From Candidatus Saccharicenans sp. (GTDB taxonomy: Bacteria > Acidobacteriota > Aminicenantia > Aminicenantales > Saccharicenantaceae): a DNA stretch of 39,260 bases. Shown here piece after piece: positions 25,893 to 33,310 of this stretch. Made by a program: the position numbers and the translations under genes. The stretch lies in assembly GCA_026414545.1 (NCBI GenBank), contig JAOAIU010000007.1, positions 1 through 39,260 of the forward strand, written 5' to 3'. Numbering within the stretch: the first letter of the stretch is position 1; each line of letters starts with the position of its first letter. A model generated the notes under the pieces. That model was not told where the DNA came from and made no database searches. It was given only the letters and a program-made list of their open reading frames with translations.

Positions 25893-26175
25893 GCTGTCTG
25901 ATCTCCATTCTGGCCGGCATTTTCTAAGAATGGAGCACAAAGCTGTTCTGAGGGCCCTTTGACAGATAAGAACCAGACTCTCTCTCCCTCGCCACCTTTA
26001 GCTGCGCCGGTGCCATTCAGCCCGGCTGAAGTTTAACATCCAACCAGCTGGCCTATCTCATCGCCCAGAATTATTTTTCCGCCGGCTGGTAAGCCGGGCA
26101 TTATCGAGTCGATTTTTTTATATTTATAAGACAACGAATCCTTCTTAAAGATATTAGCTAGGACTATTCGTCAAA

Positions 26176-26204
26176 TTGATTTTTTTATCCTTAATAATTA
26201 TAAT
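26176..26204 (+). promoter_or_regulatory. Strong promoter giving a leaderless phosphatidyltransferase mRNA
   Basis: TTGATT (26176-26181), exactly 17 bases, then perfect TATAAT (26199-26204). The ATG at 26214 begins 9 bases after the -10 and no Shine-Dalgarno lies before it, so transcription is expected to begin at or next to the start codon. Confidence 0.65.
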
Positions 26205-26213
26205 TTAGAAACG

Positions 26214-26870
26214 ATGGTCAGCTATGAGAATATAGGGTTCAGACTTCTTCCCAGAAAATTGATCATCTTTATCCTGGAAATCTTCGACCGCTTCTCGCTG
26301 CTTCTGGTCCGGTTGAACCTGAGCCCCAACCTGCTCAGCTTTCTGGGTCTTTTGGCCGGCCTGCTGGTGGGACTTTTCTTTGCCCTCGGCTGGTGGGGCT
26401 GGGCCCTGGTCTTCCTGGTAATCTGCGGCATGCTGGACATCCTGGACGGGAAGGTAGCCACCAACAGCAACCACCGGACAATTTTCGGGGCGGTCTTCGA
26501 CTCCAGCCTTGACCGCTATTCTGAGTTCGCCATCTACCTTGGCCTGGGATTCTATTTTGGGCCTCACTGGATTCTATGGGTCCTGGCTCTGGCCTTTCTC
26601 GGCTCGACCATGGTTAGCTACACCAAAGCCCGGGCGGAGAGTCTGGGAATCAGCTGCCAGCTGGGAATCATGCAACGGGCCGAAAGGATGGTGCTTCTCA
26701 TTATCGGTACCCTTCTGGCCCTGATTATCAGGCATAGAAACGCAGTAATGATGGCAGTCATAATCATTCTGGCCGCAGTTTCCAACCTGACCGCCATCCA
26801 GAGAATTGTCCACGTTTACCGCACAGAAAAAAGAAAGCAGCACCCTTCTACCGAATCACGATTGCAATAA
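26214..26870 (+). CDS. CDP-alcohol phosphatidyltransferase, probably inositol-lipid type
   Basis: A 218-residue membrane enzyme with about six transmembrane helices. It transfers a phosphatidyl group from CDP-diacylglycerol (or a related CDP-lipid) to an alcohol. The catalytic motif D-x2-D-G-x2-A-R-...-G-x3-D-x3-D is present as Asp75, Asp78-Gly79, Ala82, Gly92, Asp96 and Asp100 (MLDILDGKVAT, then FGAVFDSSLDRYSE). The usual Arg after Ala is Thr83. All metal-binding Asp residues are kept, so activity is likely, with altered substrate contact. Divergence from inositol-3-phosphate synthase suggests the acceptor is inositol phosphate or inositol. Phosphatidylglycerophosphate or serine synthase are alternatives. 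It ends 5 bases from the convergent GlmU-like gene. Confidence 0.9.
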   Translation: MVSYENIGFRLLPRKLIIFILEIFDRFSLLLVRLNLSPNLLSFLGLLAGLLVGLFFALGWWGWALVFLVICGMLDILDGKVATNSNHRTIFGAVFDSSLDRYSEFAIYLGLGFYFGPHWILWVLALAFLGSTMVSYTKARAESLGISCQLGIMQRAERMVLLIIGTLLALIIRHRNAVMMAVIIILAAVSNLTAIQRIVHVYRTEKRKQHPSTESRLQ

Positions 26871-26875
26871 GGGGC

Positions 26876-28216
26876 TTATTTCCCCTTTTTTCCTGGCGCC
26901 CTTTTCCCTGCTGTCTGAACTTTAGCCTTACGGTTCCTGACCCAGCCAGGTTTTTGCACCTGTCGGGCCCGGGCGATGGCCAGAGCTTCTGGCTTTACGT
27001 TTTCAGTTATGGTTGAGCCGGCAGCTACGTAGGCACCGCGTCCTACCCGAACCGGAGCCACCAGTTCCGTTCCTGAACCGATAAAAGCCTCCCGGCCGAT
27101 GAAAGTCCTGTTCTTCTTGAACCCATCGTAATTGCAGGTGATGGTTCCGGCCCCCACGTTGACTTTCCCTTCGACCCGGGTATCGCCCAGGTAACTGAGA
27201 TGCATGGCCTTGGAACCTTCCCCGAAGACCGTCTTTTTCATTTCCACAAAATTACCCACCCGGCTTCCCCGGCGCAGCCTGGTTTCCGGCCGCAGCCTGG
27301 AAAACGGTCCAACCTGGACGTCATGTTCTATGCGACAACCTTCGATAACCGTGGCTCCGAAAACCTTAACCCCATTCCCCAGCCGGCTGTCCATGATATG
27401 ACAGTATGGATAGATCAGGCAATTTTTCCCGACCCGGCTCCTCCCTTCGATAACCACCGACGGATAAATTATCGTTCCCGACCCAACCTTAGCCCTGGAG
27501 TCAATCCAGGCCGAGCCCGGGTCCAGGAAAAACACCCCCCGCCTTTCCAGCTCGGCTATCTTGGCCTGCCTGAGATATTCAGCGACCCTGGAATAATCGG
27601 CCAGGGAGTTAACCGGAATAAACGAGTCTCGTTCCGCCTCTTTTAGCCAGTAAAAGCCTATCCTCAGGCCGGCCTCCCAGGCCGCCTCAACCAGGGCTAC
27701 CACGTCCAGCTGTCCGGAAGGTTTGAACGGTCGGACCCGGCTCTGCCATCTTCGATTTCCGTCAAAAGAAATCAGGGCCAGACCAGGGCGGACAAAGTAA
27801 TCTTCTAAAAGCTGATCTCGGTCAGGGTCAACCCGTTCTCCGATCAACGTCAGGTCATGGCCTGATTTCTGATGAAAAGTAAGAACTTTTTTGATTAACC
27901 CGGCTTCTTTTGGAAAAAACTCGGGCGACAGGAGGATGAGGTCACCAGCTGCCCTTTTTTTCTTAAGCATTTCCATAAGCGCCGAAAGTGTCGAGGCCAG
28001 AACCCCGGCCGGCAGCAGCTTTAACCTGTTTTTTCGGAGCTTTCCGCTTTCTCCCGGTTCAGCCACGAGCAGACCAATTCGTTCTGGCCTGAGTTTCATC
28101 AGGACTTCCAGCCGGTGACTTAATAGCGAAGAAGCTGAAATTATGGAAGGAAGATCTTTCTTCTGGCCGCTTGAAATCTCGTCCCCGCAGGCCAGAACCA
28201 GGAGCTTTTTTTTCAT
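26876..28216 (-). CDS. GlmU-like protein: degenerate nucleotidyltransferase domain plus intact acetyltransferase domain
   Basis: A 446-residue protein with GlmU architecture. GlmU makes UDP-GlcNAc for peptidoglycan and LPS. The C-terminal left-handed beta-helix (from about residue 230) is well kept: WIDSRAKVGSGTIIYPSVVI, GPFSRLRPETRLRRGSRVGN, FVEMKK, SKAMHLSYLGD with catalytic-type His339, AGTITCNYDGFKK and the closing ALAIARARQVQKPGW. The N-terminal half keeps length and the linker (FIPVNSLADYSRVAEYLRQA) but lacks the pyrophosphorylase signature: the L-A-A-G-x-G-T-R-M loop reads LACGDEISSGQ, and the Q-x-G-T-x-H-A and metal-binding Asp segments are absent. Predicted to acetylate GlcN-1-P (or another amine sugar) without uridylyltransfer. 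A basic tail ends KRAPGKKGK. Its ATG overlaps the TPR gene stop by 4 bases (ATGA). Confidence 0.9.
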   Translation of the reverse strand: MKKKLLVLACGDEISSGQKKDLPSIISASSLLSHRLEVLMKLRPERIGLLVAEPGESGKLRKNRLKLLPAGVLASTLSALMEMLKKKRAAGDLILLSPEFFPKEAGLIKKVLTFHQKSGHDLTLIGERVDPDRDQLLEDYFVRPGLALISFDGNRRWQSRVRPFKPSGQLDVVALVEAAWEAGLRIGFYWLKEAERDSFIPVNSLADYSRVAEYLRQAKIAELERRGVFFLDPGSAWIDSRAKVGSGTIIYPSVVIEGRSRVGKNCLIYPYCHIMDSRLGNGVKVFGATVIEGCRIEHDVQVGPFSRLRPETRLRRGSRVGNFVEMKKTVFGEGSKAMHLSYLGDTRVEGKVNVGAGTITCNYDGFKKNRTFIGREAFIGSGTELVAPVRVGRGAYVAAGSTITENVKPEALAIARARQVQKPGWVRNRKAKVQTAGKRAPGKKGK

Positions 28217-28716
28217 GAAAGCTTTACCAGGACCTTAAACCTTTTATCTTCCCAGATGGATTCAAAGTCTGGCTCATTCTGAGCCATGATTGCCAGAGAT
28301 TTATCTTTCTGAAGGGCTTTTTTAAGAGCTTCCAGCCCTTCCTCCACCTGCCCGGCCTGGACATAAGCGGTGGCCATAAGGTAATAGACCCTGGCTTCTT
28401 CCCTTTTAAGCTCCAGGGCTTTTTCCAGCAGCTTCAGGGCAGCCGGATGGTCGCCCTGGTTGATTCTCATCTGGGCATAAAAAAGATAATCTTCAATATT
28501 GCGGGGAGAGATGGATTCTTTCTTGGGGCCCCTCTCGCAGATACTGATGTAAACCTTGGCTCTATCCACCAGCTCGTGTTCTTCGGGATAGGTTTCTACC
28601 AGCTCCTTGAAGGAAGCAAGGGCTTTATCATGATCGTTCTTGCGGAAATCCTTTATGCCCTGATTATAGAGGGCTAGTGCTTTCTGATAATCATCTTTTT
28701 TCTTGGCTTCGCTCAC
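28213..28716 (-). CDS. Tetratricopeptide-repeat protein
   Basis: A 167-residue soluble protein with TPR helices: ALALYNQGIKDFRKNDHDKA (15-34), a second repeat around LASFKELVETYPEE, then YLFYAQMRINQGDHPAALKL (80-99) and YYLMATAYVQAGQVEEGLEA (114-133). TPRs serve as protein-binding scaffolds; the partner is unknown. No signal peptide. The start is GTG (28714-28716) behind AGGAG. The stop overlaps the start of the GlmU-like gene by 4 bases, so the two are translationally coupled and may work together. Confidence 0.85.
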   Translation of the reverse strand: MSEAKKKDDYQKALALYNQGIKDFRKNDHDKALASFKELVETYPEEHELVDRAKVYISICERGPKKESISPRNIEDYLFYAQMRINQGDHPAALKLLEKALELKREEARVYYLMATAYVQAGQVEEGLEALKKALQKDKSLAIMAQNEPDFESIWEDKRFKVLVKLS

Positions 28717-28817
28717 TGCTCTCTCCTGACGATTCTAACTTAAGTTTTTGCTATTTTACAACATAGAAACCCTTTAATCAAGCCAGCCGGGAAACGGGAA
28801 AACTTTGTCGCCGGATG

Positions 28818-28846
28818 ATGCCAAAGCTGGATTTTTATGCTAAAAT
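28818..28846 (+). promoter_or_regulatory. Extended -10 promoter for leaderless larB
   Basis: TGC followed by TAAAAT (28841-28846) is an extended -10. The -35 ATGCCA (28818-28823) is weak at 17 bases spacing, as is usual for extended -10 promoters. The GTG at 28853 lies 6 bases downstream with no ribosome site, so the message probably begins at the start codon. Confidence 0.5.
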
Positions 28847-28852
28847 CCCTGC

Positions 28853-29596
28853 GTGAGAGCGCTTCTGGCTGACCTGCTTGATAAACTTTACCGGAACGAA
28901 ATCACTCCCCAGCAGGCCCTGGAAAAACTCCAGCATTTCCCTTACCAGGACCTGAGTTTTGCCAAGGTGGACCATGCCCGGGAACTCCGGCGGGGAACCC
29001 CCGAAGTCATTTTCGGGCAGGGCAAGACCCCGGAGCAACTGGTAAAGATTTCCACGGCCATCCTGAAAAAAGGCAGCAACCTGCTCATCACCCGTCTTTC
29101 CCCTGAAAGCTACAGAAAAATCAAAAACCGATTGAAGACCGGCCATTACCATGAACAGGCCAGGTGCCTGACGGTCATAAAAACCAGGCCAGAACAGGGA
29201 AAGGGCCGGGTGGCCATAATTTCAGCTGGAACATCCGATGTGCCCGTGGCTGAGGAAGCGGCACTGACAGCTGAATTTTTCGGAAACCTTGTCGACCGGG
29301 TTTATGACGTGGGCGTGGCCGGGCTGCATCGTTTACTCGGTCACTACGACTTGATAAAAGAGGCCCGGGTTCTGGTGGTGGTAGCCGGGATGGAAGGCGC
29401 CCTGCCCAGCGTGGTGGCCGGGCTTTTCCGGGCACCGGTCATAGCCGTTCCCACCAGCGTCGGCTACGGGGCCAGCTTCCAGGGGCTGTCTGCCCTGCTG
29501 GCCATGCTCAATTCCTGTCCCGGCGGTGTGGCCGTGGTTAACATAGACAACGGTTTTGGCGCTGGCTATCTGGCCAGCCTGATCAACCACCTATGA
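28853..29596 (+). CDS. larB: LarB, pyridinium-3,5-biscarboxylate mononucleotide synthase
   Basis: A 247-residue enzyme that carboxylates and hydrolyses nicotinate adenine dinucleotide in the first step of nickel-pincer-nucleotide cofactor synthesis (used by lactate racemase and other LarA-type epimerases). The fold is PurE-like, and the signature AGTSDVPVAEEAALTAEFFG, YDVGVAGLHRLLGHYD, VVVAGMEGALPSVVAGL, PVIAVPTSVGYGASF and VVNIDNGFGAGYLAS is unmistakable. larC, larE and larA are not in the window, so the pathway partners must lie elsewhere. The start is GTG on a probably leaderless message. dnaG follows 100 bases later with its own promoter. Confidence 0.95.
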   Translation: MRALLADLLDKLYRNEITPQQALEKLQHFPYQDLSFAKVDHARELRRGTPEVIFGQGKTPEQLVKISTAILKKGSNLLITRLSPESYRKIKNRLKTGHYHEQARCLTVIKTRPEQGKGRVAIISAGTSDVPVAEEAALTAEFFGNLVDRVYDVGVAGLHRLLGHYDLIKEARVLVVVAGMEGALPSVVAGLFRAPVIAVPTSVGYGASFQGLSALLAMLNSCPGGVAVVNIDNGFGAGYLASLINHL

Positions 29597-29607
29597 TTTT
29601 TCTGGCT

Positions 29608-29625
29608 GAAAAAATTAATTTTTTC
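29608..29625. promoter_or_regulatory. 18-base A/T palindrome before the dnaG promoter, possible UP element
   Basis: A perfect palindrome GAAAAAATTAATTTTTTC lies 12 bases after the larB stop and 12 bases before the dnaG -35 box. Its position and A/T tracts fit an RNA polymerase alpha-CTD UP element. It could instead be a weak larB terminator. Confidence 0.4.
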
Positions 29626-29637
29626 CCGGCAACCAGC

Positions 29638-29666
29638 TTGACAACGGCCGGGGTCGAACTTATTTT
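29638..29666 (+). promoter_or_regulatory. dnaG-rpoD promoter
   Basis: Perfect TTGACA (29638-29643), 17 bases, then TATTTT (29661-29666). The start near 29673 leaves about 24 bases before the dnaG ATG at 29697. No clear Shine-Dalgarno precedes that ATG. Confidence 0.55.
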
Positions 29667-29696
29667 ATATGAGAAAAGCATACCTTAAATAGCCTA

Positions 29697-31421
29697 ATGG
29701 AGATAACCGAAAAGATCAGGGCGGCGGCTTCTATTGTCGAAATAGCCTCCCAGTACACCACCCTCAAAAAAAGGGGCAAGAAATGGGTTGGGCTCTGCCC
29801 CTTTCACTCAGAGAAAGACCCTTCTTTCACCATCGATGAAGATAAACAGCTCTTCCACTGTTTCGGTTGCGGTATCGGCGGTGACCTGTTCTCTCTGGTG
29901 ATGGAAAAAGAGAATCTGACCTTCCCCGAGGCTGTCCGGTTCCTGGCCGAAAAGTACAGGGTCCCCCTGCCGGAATCTCGCGAGGCGGCCAGAGAGTCCC
30001 GGCTGGAAGAAAAAATCTTTGAAATAAATGATAAGGCGCTCAATTATTTCAGAAATAACCTTTTTCGCACCCCCGAAGGGAAGAAAGCTCTTGACTACCT
30101 AAAAGGCCGTCAGTTCACCGAAGACACAATAAAGAAACTCAGGCTGGGCTATGCCCTGAATTCCTGGGATGCCCTGTACCTGAATTTCAGGCAGTCATAC
30201 AGCCCTCAGATCCTGGAAAAGGCAGGACTGATAATCCCGGGTCAGAAGCCCGGTGAATACCGCGACCGTTTCCGCGGCCGCATTATTTTTCCGATTTTCA
30301 CCCTGACCGGAAGGGTGGTGGCTTTCGGCGGACGGACCATATTTGAGGCCCAGCCCAAATATCTTAACTCGCCCGAAACCCAGACTTTTACCAAAGGTAA
30401 CATCCTCTACGGCCTTAATTTTACCAGGGATAATATCAGGAAAGCCGGAGAGATGATCCTGGTGGAAGGTTATGCCGACTTCGCAGCTCTTTTCCAGGCG
30501 GGTATCCAGAACATCGCCGCCTCCATGGGCACCAGCCTTACCCCCCATCAAGCAGCCCAGATCCTGAGGTATGCTCCCAGGGTCATCATCAATTACGACG
30601 GAGACGAGGCCGGGCTGAATGCTGCCCTGCGGGCCGTGCCCATCTGCCTGGAGAAAGGACTTCAGGTAAAAATCCTGGTCCTGCCGGAAAAACTCGACCC
30701 CGATGCCTTCATCAGAAAGTATGGGCCAGAAAAATATCTGGGCCTTGCTCGGCGGGCTCTGGATGGATTTCGCTTTCTTCTAGTCCAGTACTCCAGGGGA
30801 ACCAGCCTGAACATACCGGAAGAGAAGAGTCGGGCCGCACGTCAGGTTATCCAGGACCTCATGCGCATCCCCGATGCCATCGTCAGAAATGAATACCTTA
30901 AAAAAACGGCCGAATATTTTAAGATCAACGAAACCACTCTGAGACAGATGCTGGAGGACCACAGGAGACCAACCCCAGCTGCCAGCCGCGAAGAAAAGGA
31001 TATTTTTCTGCCGGCAGAGAAAAGACTCCTGCAGCTGCTATTCAACCAGCAGGAAATAGCCAGGATGATACTGGGAGAAATGGACCCGGAGTGTTTCCGG
31101 GGGCTGGCCGGGGAACCGGTTTTCAGGTACATCCTGGAATCCTTCCAGCAGGGGCAGCCCTGGAGCCTGGGACCGCTCCAGGAAAAGATTGAGGCCAGGT
31201 TGCTGGGGCAATTATGCCGGGTGTTGCAGGAAGATATTCCCGACGGTTCCATCGGTGAAGCCCTGGACTGCCTGATTACCCTAAAGAAGAACAGCCTCCA
31301 GAAAAAACTCAGGGAAATTCAGCGAGAAATTGCCCTGACCGAGAAGAAGGGCGATCAGGAAAAACTCATGTCTCTTTTATACCAGAAACACGAGATTACC
31401 CGTCAGATTATGACCCTATGA
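29697..31421 (+). CDS. dnaG: DNA primase
   Basis: A 574-residue primase making RNA primers at the replication fork with DnaB helicase. The N-terminal CHC2 zinc domain has Cys34, His37, Cys55 and Cys58 (CPFHSEKDPSF, HCFGCGIGGD). The central catalytic core has LNSPETQTFTKGNILYGL and a TOPRIM domain with MILVEGYADFAALFQ (Glu, about residue 256) and NYDGDEAG (metal-binding Asp residues, near 298). The C-terminal part (ends KHEITRQIMTL) is a shorter helicase-binding region. Length is close to the usual 580-600. The order larB-dnaG-rpoD keeps the classic dnaG-rpoD pairing of the macromolecular-synthesis operon, with no rpsU. Confidence 0.97.
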   Translation: MEITEKIRAAASIVEIASQYTTLKKRGKKWVGLCPFHSEKDPSFTIDEDKQLFHCFGCGIGGDLFSLVMEKENLTFPEAVRFLAEKYRVPLPESREAARESRLEEKIFEINDKALNYFRNNLFRTPEGKKALDYLKGRQFTEDTIKKLRLGYALNSWDALYLNFRQSYSPQILEKAGLIIPGQKPGEYRDRFRGRIIFPIFTLTGRVVAFGGRTIFEAQPKYLNSPETQTFTKGNILYGLNFTRDNIRKAGEMILVEGYADFAALFQAGIQNIAASMGTSLTPHQAAQILRYAPRVIINYDGDEAGLNAALRAVPICLEKGLQVKILVLPEKLDPDAFIRKYGPEKYLGLARRALDGFRFLLVQYSRGTSLNIPEEKSRAARQVIQDLMRIPDAIVRNEYLKKTAEYFKINETTLRQMLEDHRRPTPAASREEKDIFLPAEKRLLQLLFNQQEIARMILGEMDPECFRGLAGEPVFRYILESFQQGQPWSLGPLQEKIEARLLGQLCRVLQEDIPDGSIGEALDCLITLKKNSLQKKLREIQREIALTEKKGDQEKLMSLLYQKHEITRQIMTL

Positions 31422-31445
31422 AAATATTTTCAAACAACAATAATT

Positions 31446-31460
31446 CAGGCCCCCGGCCTG
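31446..31460 (+). promoter_or_regulatory. GC hairpin in the dnaG-rpoD gap
   Basis: CAGGCC (31446-31451), a CCC loop, then GGCCTG (31455-31460): a perfect 6-base-pair stem ending about 10 bases before the AAGGAGG ribosome site of rpoD. No T-run follows, so it is more likely an RNA processing or stability element than a terminator. The E. coli operon is cleaved between these same two genes. Confidence 0.45.
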
Positions 31461-31481
31461 CGGAATTTAAGGAGGCTTTAA

Positions 31482-33161
31482 GTGCCGTCTGATGACAAAT
31501 ACCAGAAAGAAGAAATTCTCCAGTTAATTTCCAAGGGCAAGAGACAGGGATTCCTGTCCTGGGAAGAGATCGACCAGACTCTGGGAGACGAATTTGGAGC
31601 CGAGGACGATTTTGACGACTTTCTCAATTCCATGGACAGCTACGGAATCAAAATTCTCGACTCCCAGCAGAGAGAAGTAATACCCTTCCCCCAGAAAAAA
31701 GTCCCGGTCTGTACTCATGGCCTGGAAAGGACGACCGACCCAGTCAAGCTCTATCTCCGGGAAATGGGTAACATCCCGCTTCTGACCAGGGAGGGAGAAA
31801 TTGCCATTGCCAGAGAGATAGAAAGGGGAGAAAGGGCCATCATCAAGGCCTTGTCCAAAACCAGACTGGTTCTGAATAATATCCTGCTGATAGAGCAGAA
31901 AATAAAGGATTTCCCGGAGACCATCCAGGATTACTTCGATTTCAATGACGAGGAACTGGCCGAAGATAAGCTCCTGGAAAAACAGCAGGAACTCCTGGCC
32001 CAGATTAAGAACATCAAAGACCTGGCCAAGAAAATCGAGTCATTACCAAAAAGGAAAAAATTCAACTTCGCCAGGGGTCGGATCATAGTCAGACTGAGCC
32101 GGTTGATCAGGGATCTCAACCTGCAGCCCGGCCTGCGAGAGACTGTGATTGAACAGATGAAGGATAAGCTACGGGAGATTAACGAGCTGGAATACCGCCG
32201 GGAAGAGCTGGAGCAGAGCCTCAGCCGCAAGCCCAGGGGACAGAAGAAACAGGCTGGCTCCGGGAAGAAAAAAACGGTCAACCCGGCCCGCTCCCGTGCT
32301 GAGAAGAAAGCCATAGAAAGCGAGATTAAGAAAATCAACCTGGAAATAAAGAAGATAGAAAAAGAAATAGGTCTGGATTCCCAGGCCCTGAAAAAGGCCG
32401 TCCGGACCATCATGATGGGCAAGAGCACCAGCGAACAGGCTAAGAAGCAGCTGGTGGAAGCCAACCTCAGGCTAGTGGTCTCGATCGCCAAGAAGTACAG
32501 CAACCGGGGCCTGCAGTTCCTGGACCTCATCCAGGAAGGCAACATGGGATTGATGAAGGCGGTGGATAAGTTCGAGTATCGGCGCGGCTACAAGTTCTCA
32601 ACCTACGCCACCTGGTGGATCCGCCAGGCCATCACCAGGGCCATTGCCGACCAGGCCCGGACCATCAGGATACCGGTTCACATGATAGAAACCATTAATA
32701 AGTTGGTGCGGATTTCAAGGCAACTGGTGCAGGAACTGGGCCGTGAACCAACCTGCGAAGAAATCGCCAAGAAGATGGACATGCCGGTCAGCAAGGTCAG
32801 AAAAATCATCAAGATTGCCCAGGAGCCGATATCGCTGGAAACCCCGATAGGAGAAGAGGAAGACAGCCACCTTGGTGATTTTATCGAGGATAAGATTATG
32901 CCCTCCCCCCCGGAAAGGGTCATCTACCAGAGCCTTCGGGAACACATCGACGAAGCCCTCAAGACTCTGACTGACCGGGAAGCCAGGGTCCTGAAGATGC
33001 GTTTTGGCCTGGGTGATGGTAACGAGCATACCCTGGAAGAGGTGGGGCAGCAGTTCAAGGTTACCCGGGAAAGGATTCGCCAGATTGAAGCCAAGGCCCT
33101 GAGGAAGCTGAAGCACCCCACCAGAAGCAAAAAGCTCCGTTCCTTTACCAACAGCTTTTAG
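31482..33161 (+). CDS. rpoD: Primary sigma factor (sigma-70)
   Basis: A 559-residue housekeeping sigma factor. Order seen: region 1.1 ([20 protein letters not shown] to about 60), region 1.2 ([20 protein letters not shown], about 86-105), a non-conserved charged region to about 300 with a Lys/Arg-rich stretch ([15 protein letters not shown]), region 2 ([40 protein letters not shown]), region 3 ([19 protein letters not shown]) and region 4 with the helix-turn-helix [20 protein letters not shown]. The tail [12 protein letters not shown] is typical of RpoD. The start is GTG at 31482 after AAGGAGG. The conserved region 2.4 and 4.2 residues fit the TTGACA/TATAAT-like promoters read in this window. 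Confidence 0.98.
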   Translation: MPSDDKYQKEEILQLISKGKRQGFLSWEEIDQTLGDEFGAEDDFDDFLNSMDSYGIKILDSQQREVIPFPQKKVPVCTHGLERTTDPVKLYLREMGNIPLLTREGEIAIAREIERGERAIIKALSKTRLVLNNILLIEQKIKDFPETIQDYFDFNDEELAEDKLLEKQQELLAQIKNIKDLAKKIESLPKRKKFNFARGRIIVRLSRLIRDLNLQPGLRETVIEQMKDKLREINELEYRREELEQSLSRKPRGQKKQAGSGKKKTVNPARSRAEKKAIESEIKKINLEIKKIEKEIGLDSQALKKAVRTIMMGKSTSEQAKKQLVEANLRLVVSIAKKYSNRGLQFLDLIQEGNMGLMKAVDKFEYRRGYKFSTYATWWIRQAITRAIADQARTIRIPVHMIETINKLVRISRQLVQELGREPTCEEIAKKMDMPVSKVRKIIKIAQEPISLETPIGEEEDSHLGDFIEDKIMPSPPERVIYQSLREHIDEALKTLTDREARVLKMRFGLGDGNEHTLEEVGQQFKVTRERIRQIEAKALRKLKHPTRSKKLRSFTNSF

Positions 33162-33168
33162 GGGTGAA

Positions 33169-33197
33169 TTGACTAAGCGCTAAATATCTGGTATAAA
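33169..33197 (+). promoter_or_regulatory. Promoter of the CAU-anticodon tRNA
   Basis: TTGACT (33169-33174), 17 bases, then TATAAA (33192-33197). The -10 ends 9 bases before the tRNA 5' end at 33207. The promoter begins 8 bases after the rpoD stop and likely also serves the zinc-ribbon gene. Confidence 0.65.
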
Positions 33198-33206
33198 ATC
33201 AAAAAA

Positions 33207-33281
33207 GGGCCTATAGCTCAGCGGCAGAGCTACCGGCTCATAACCGGCAGGTCCCAGGTTCGAATCCTGGTAGGCCCACCA
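33207..33281 (+). tRNA. tRNA with CAU anticodon, tRNA-Ile2 (lysidine type) favoured over elongator tRNA-Met
   Basis: Acceptor GGGCCTA (33207-33213) pairs fully with TAGGCCC (33271-33277), the discriminator is A33278 and CCA is encoded (33279-33281). Anticodon loop CTCATAA gives CAU. It is not an initiator: position 1-72 is a G-C pair and the three-GC anticodon stem is absent. C4-G69 and C5-G68 match E. coli tRNA-Ile2, which TilS modifies to lysidine, whereas elongator tRNA-Met has other pairs there. Position 27-43 is an A-C mismatch and the D loop is short (7 bases). Confidence 0.93.
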
Positions 33282-33310
33282 AAAAACGGCTAAATGAATC
33301 GAGAGACAAA

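Larger units (their letters stand above)
25787..26213. other. Divergent intergenic region, 427 bases
   Basis: No gene seen. It holds the minus-strand candidate promoter for ino1 (25864-25892) overlapped by an inverted repeat, and the plus-strand leaderless promoter at 26176-26204 for the phosphatidyltransferase. The middle part (25900-26160) shows nothing I can name. Confidence 0.6.
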
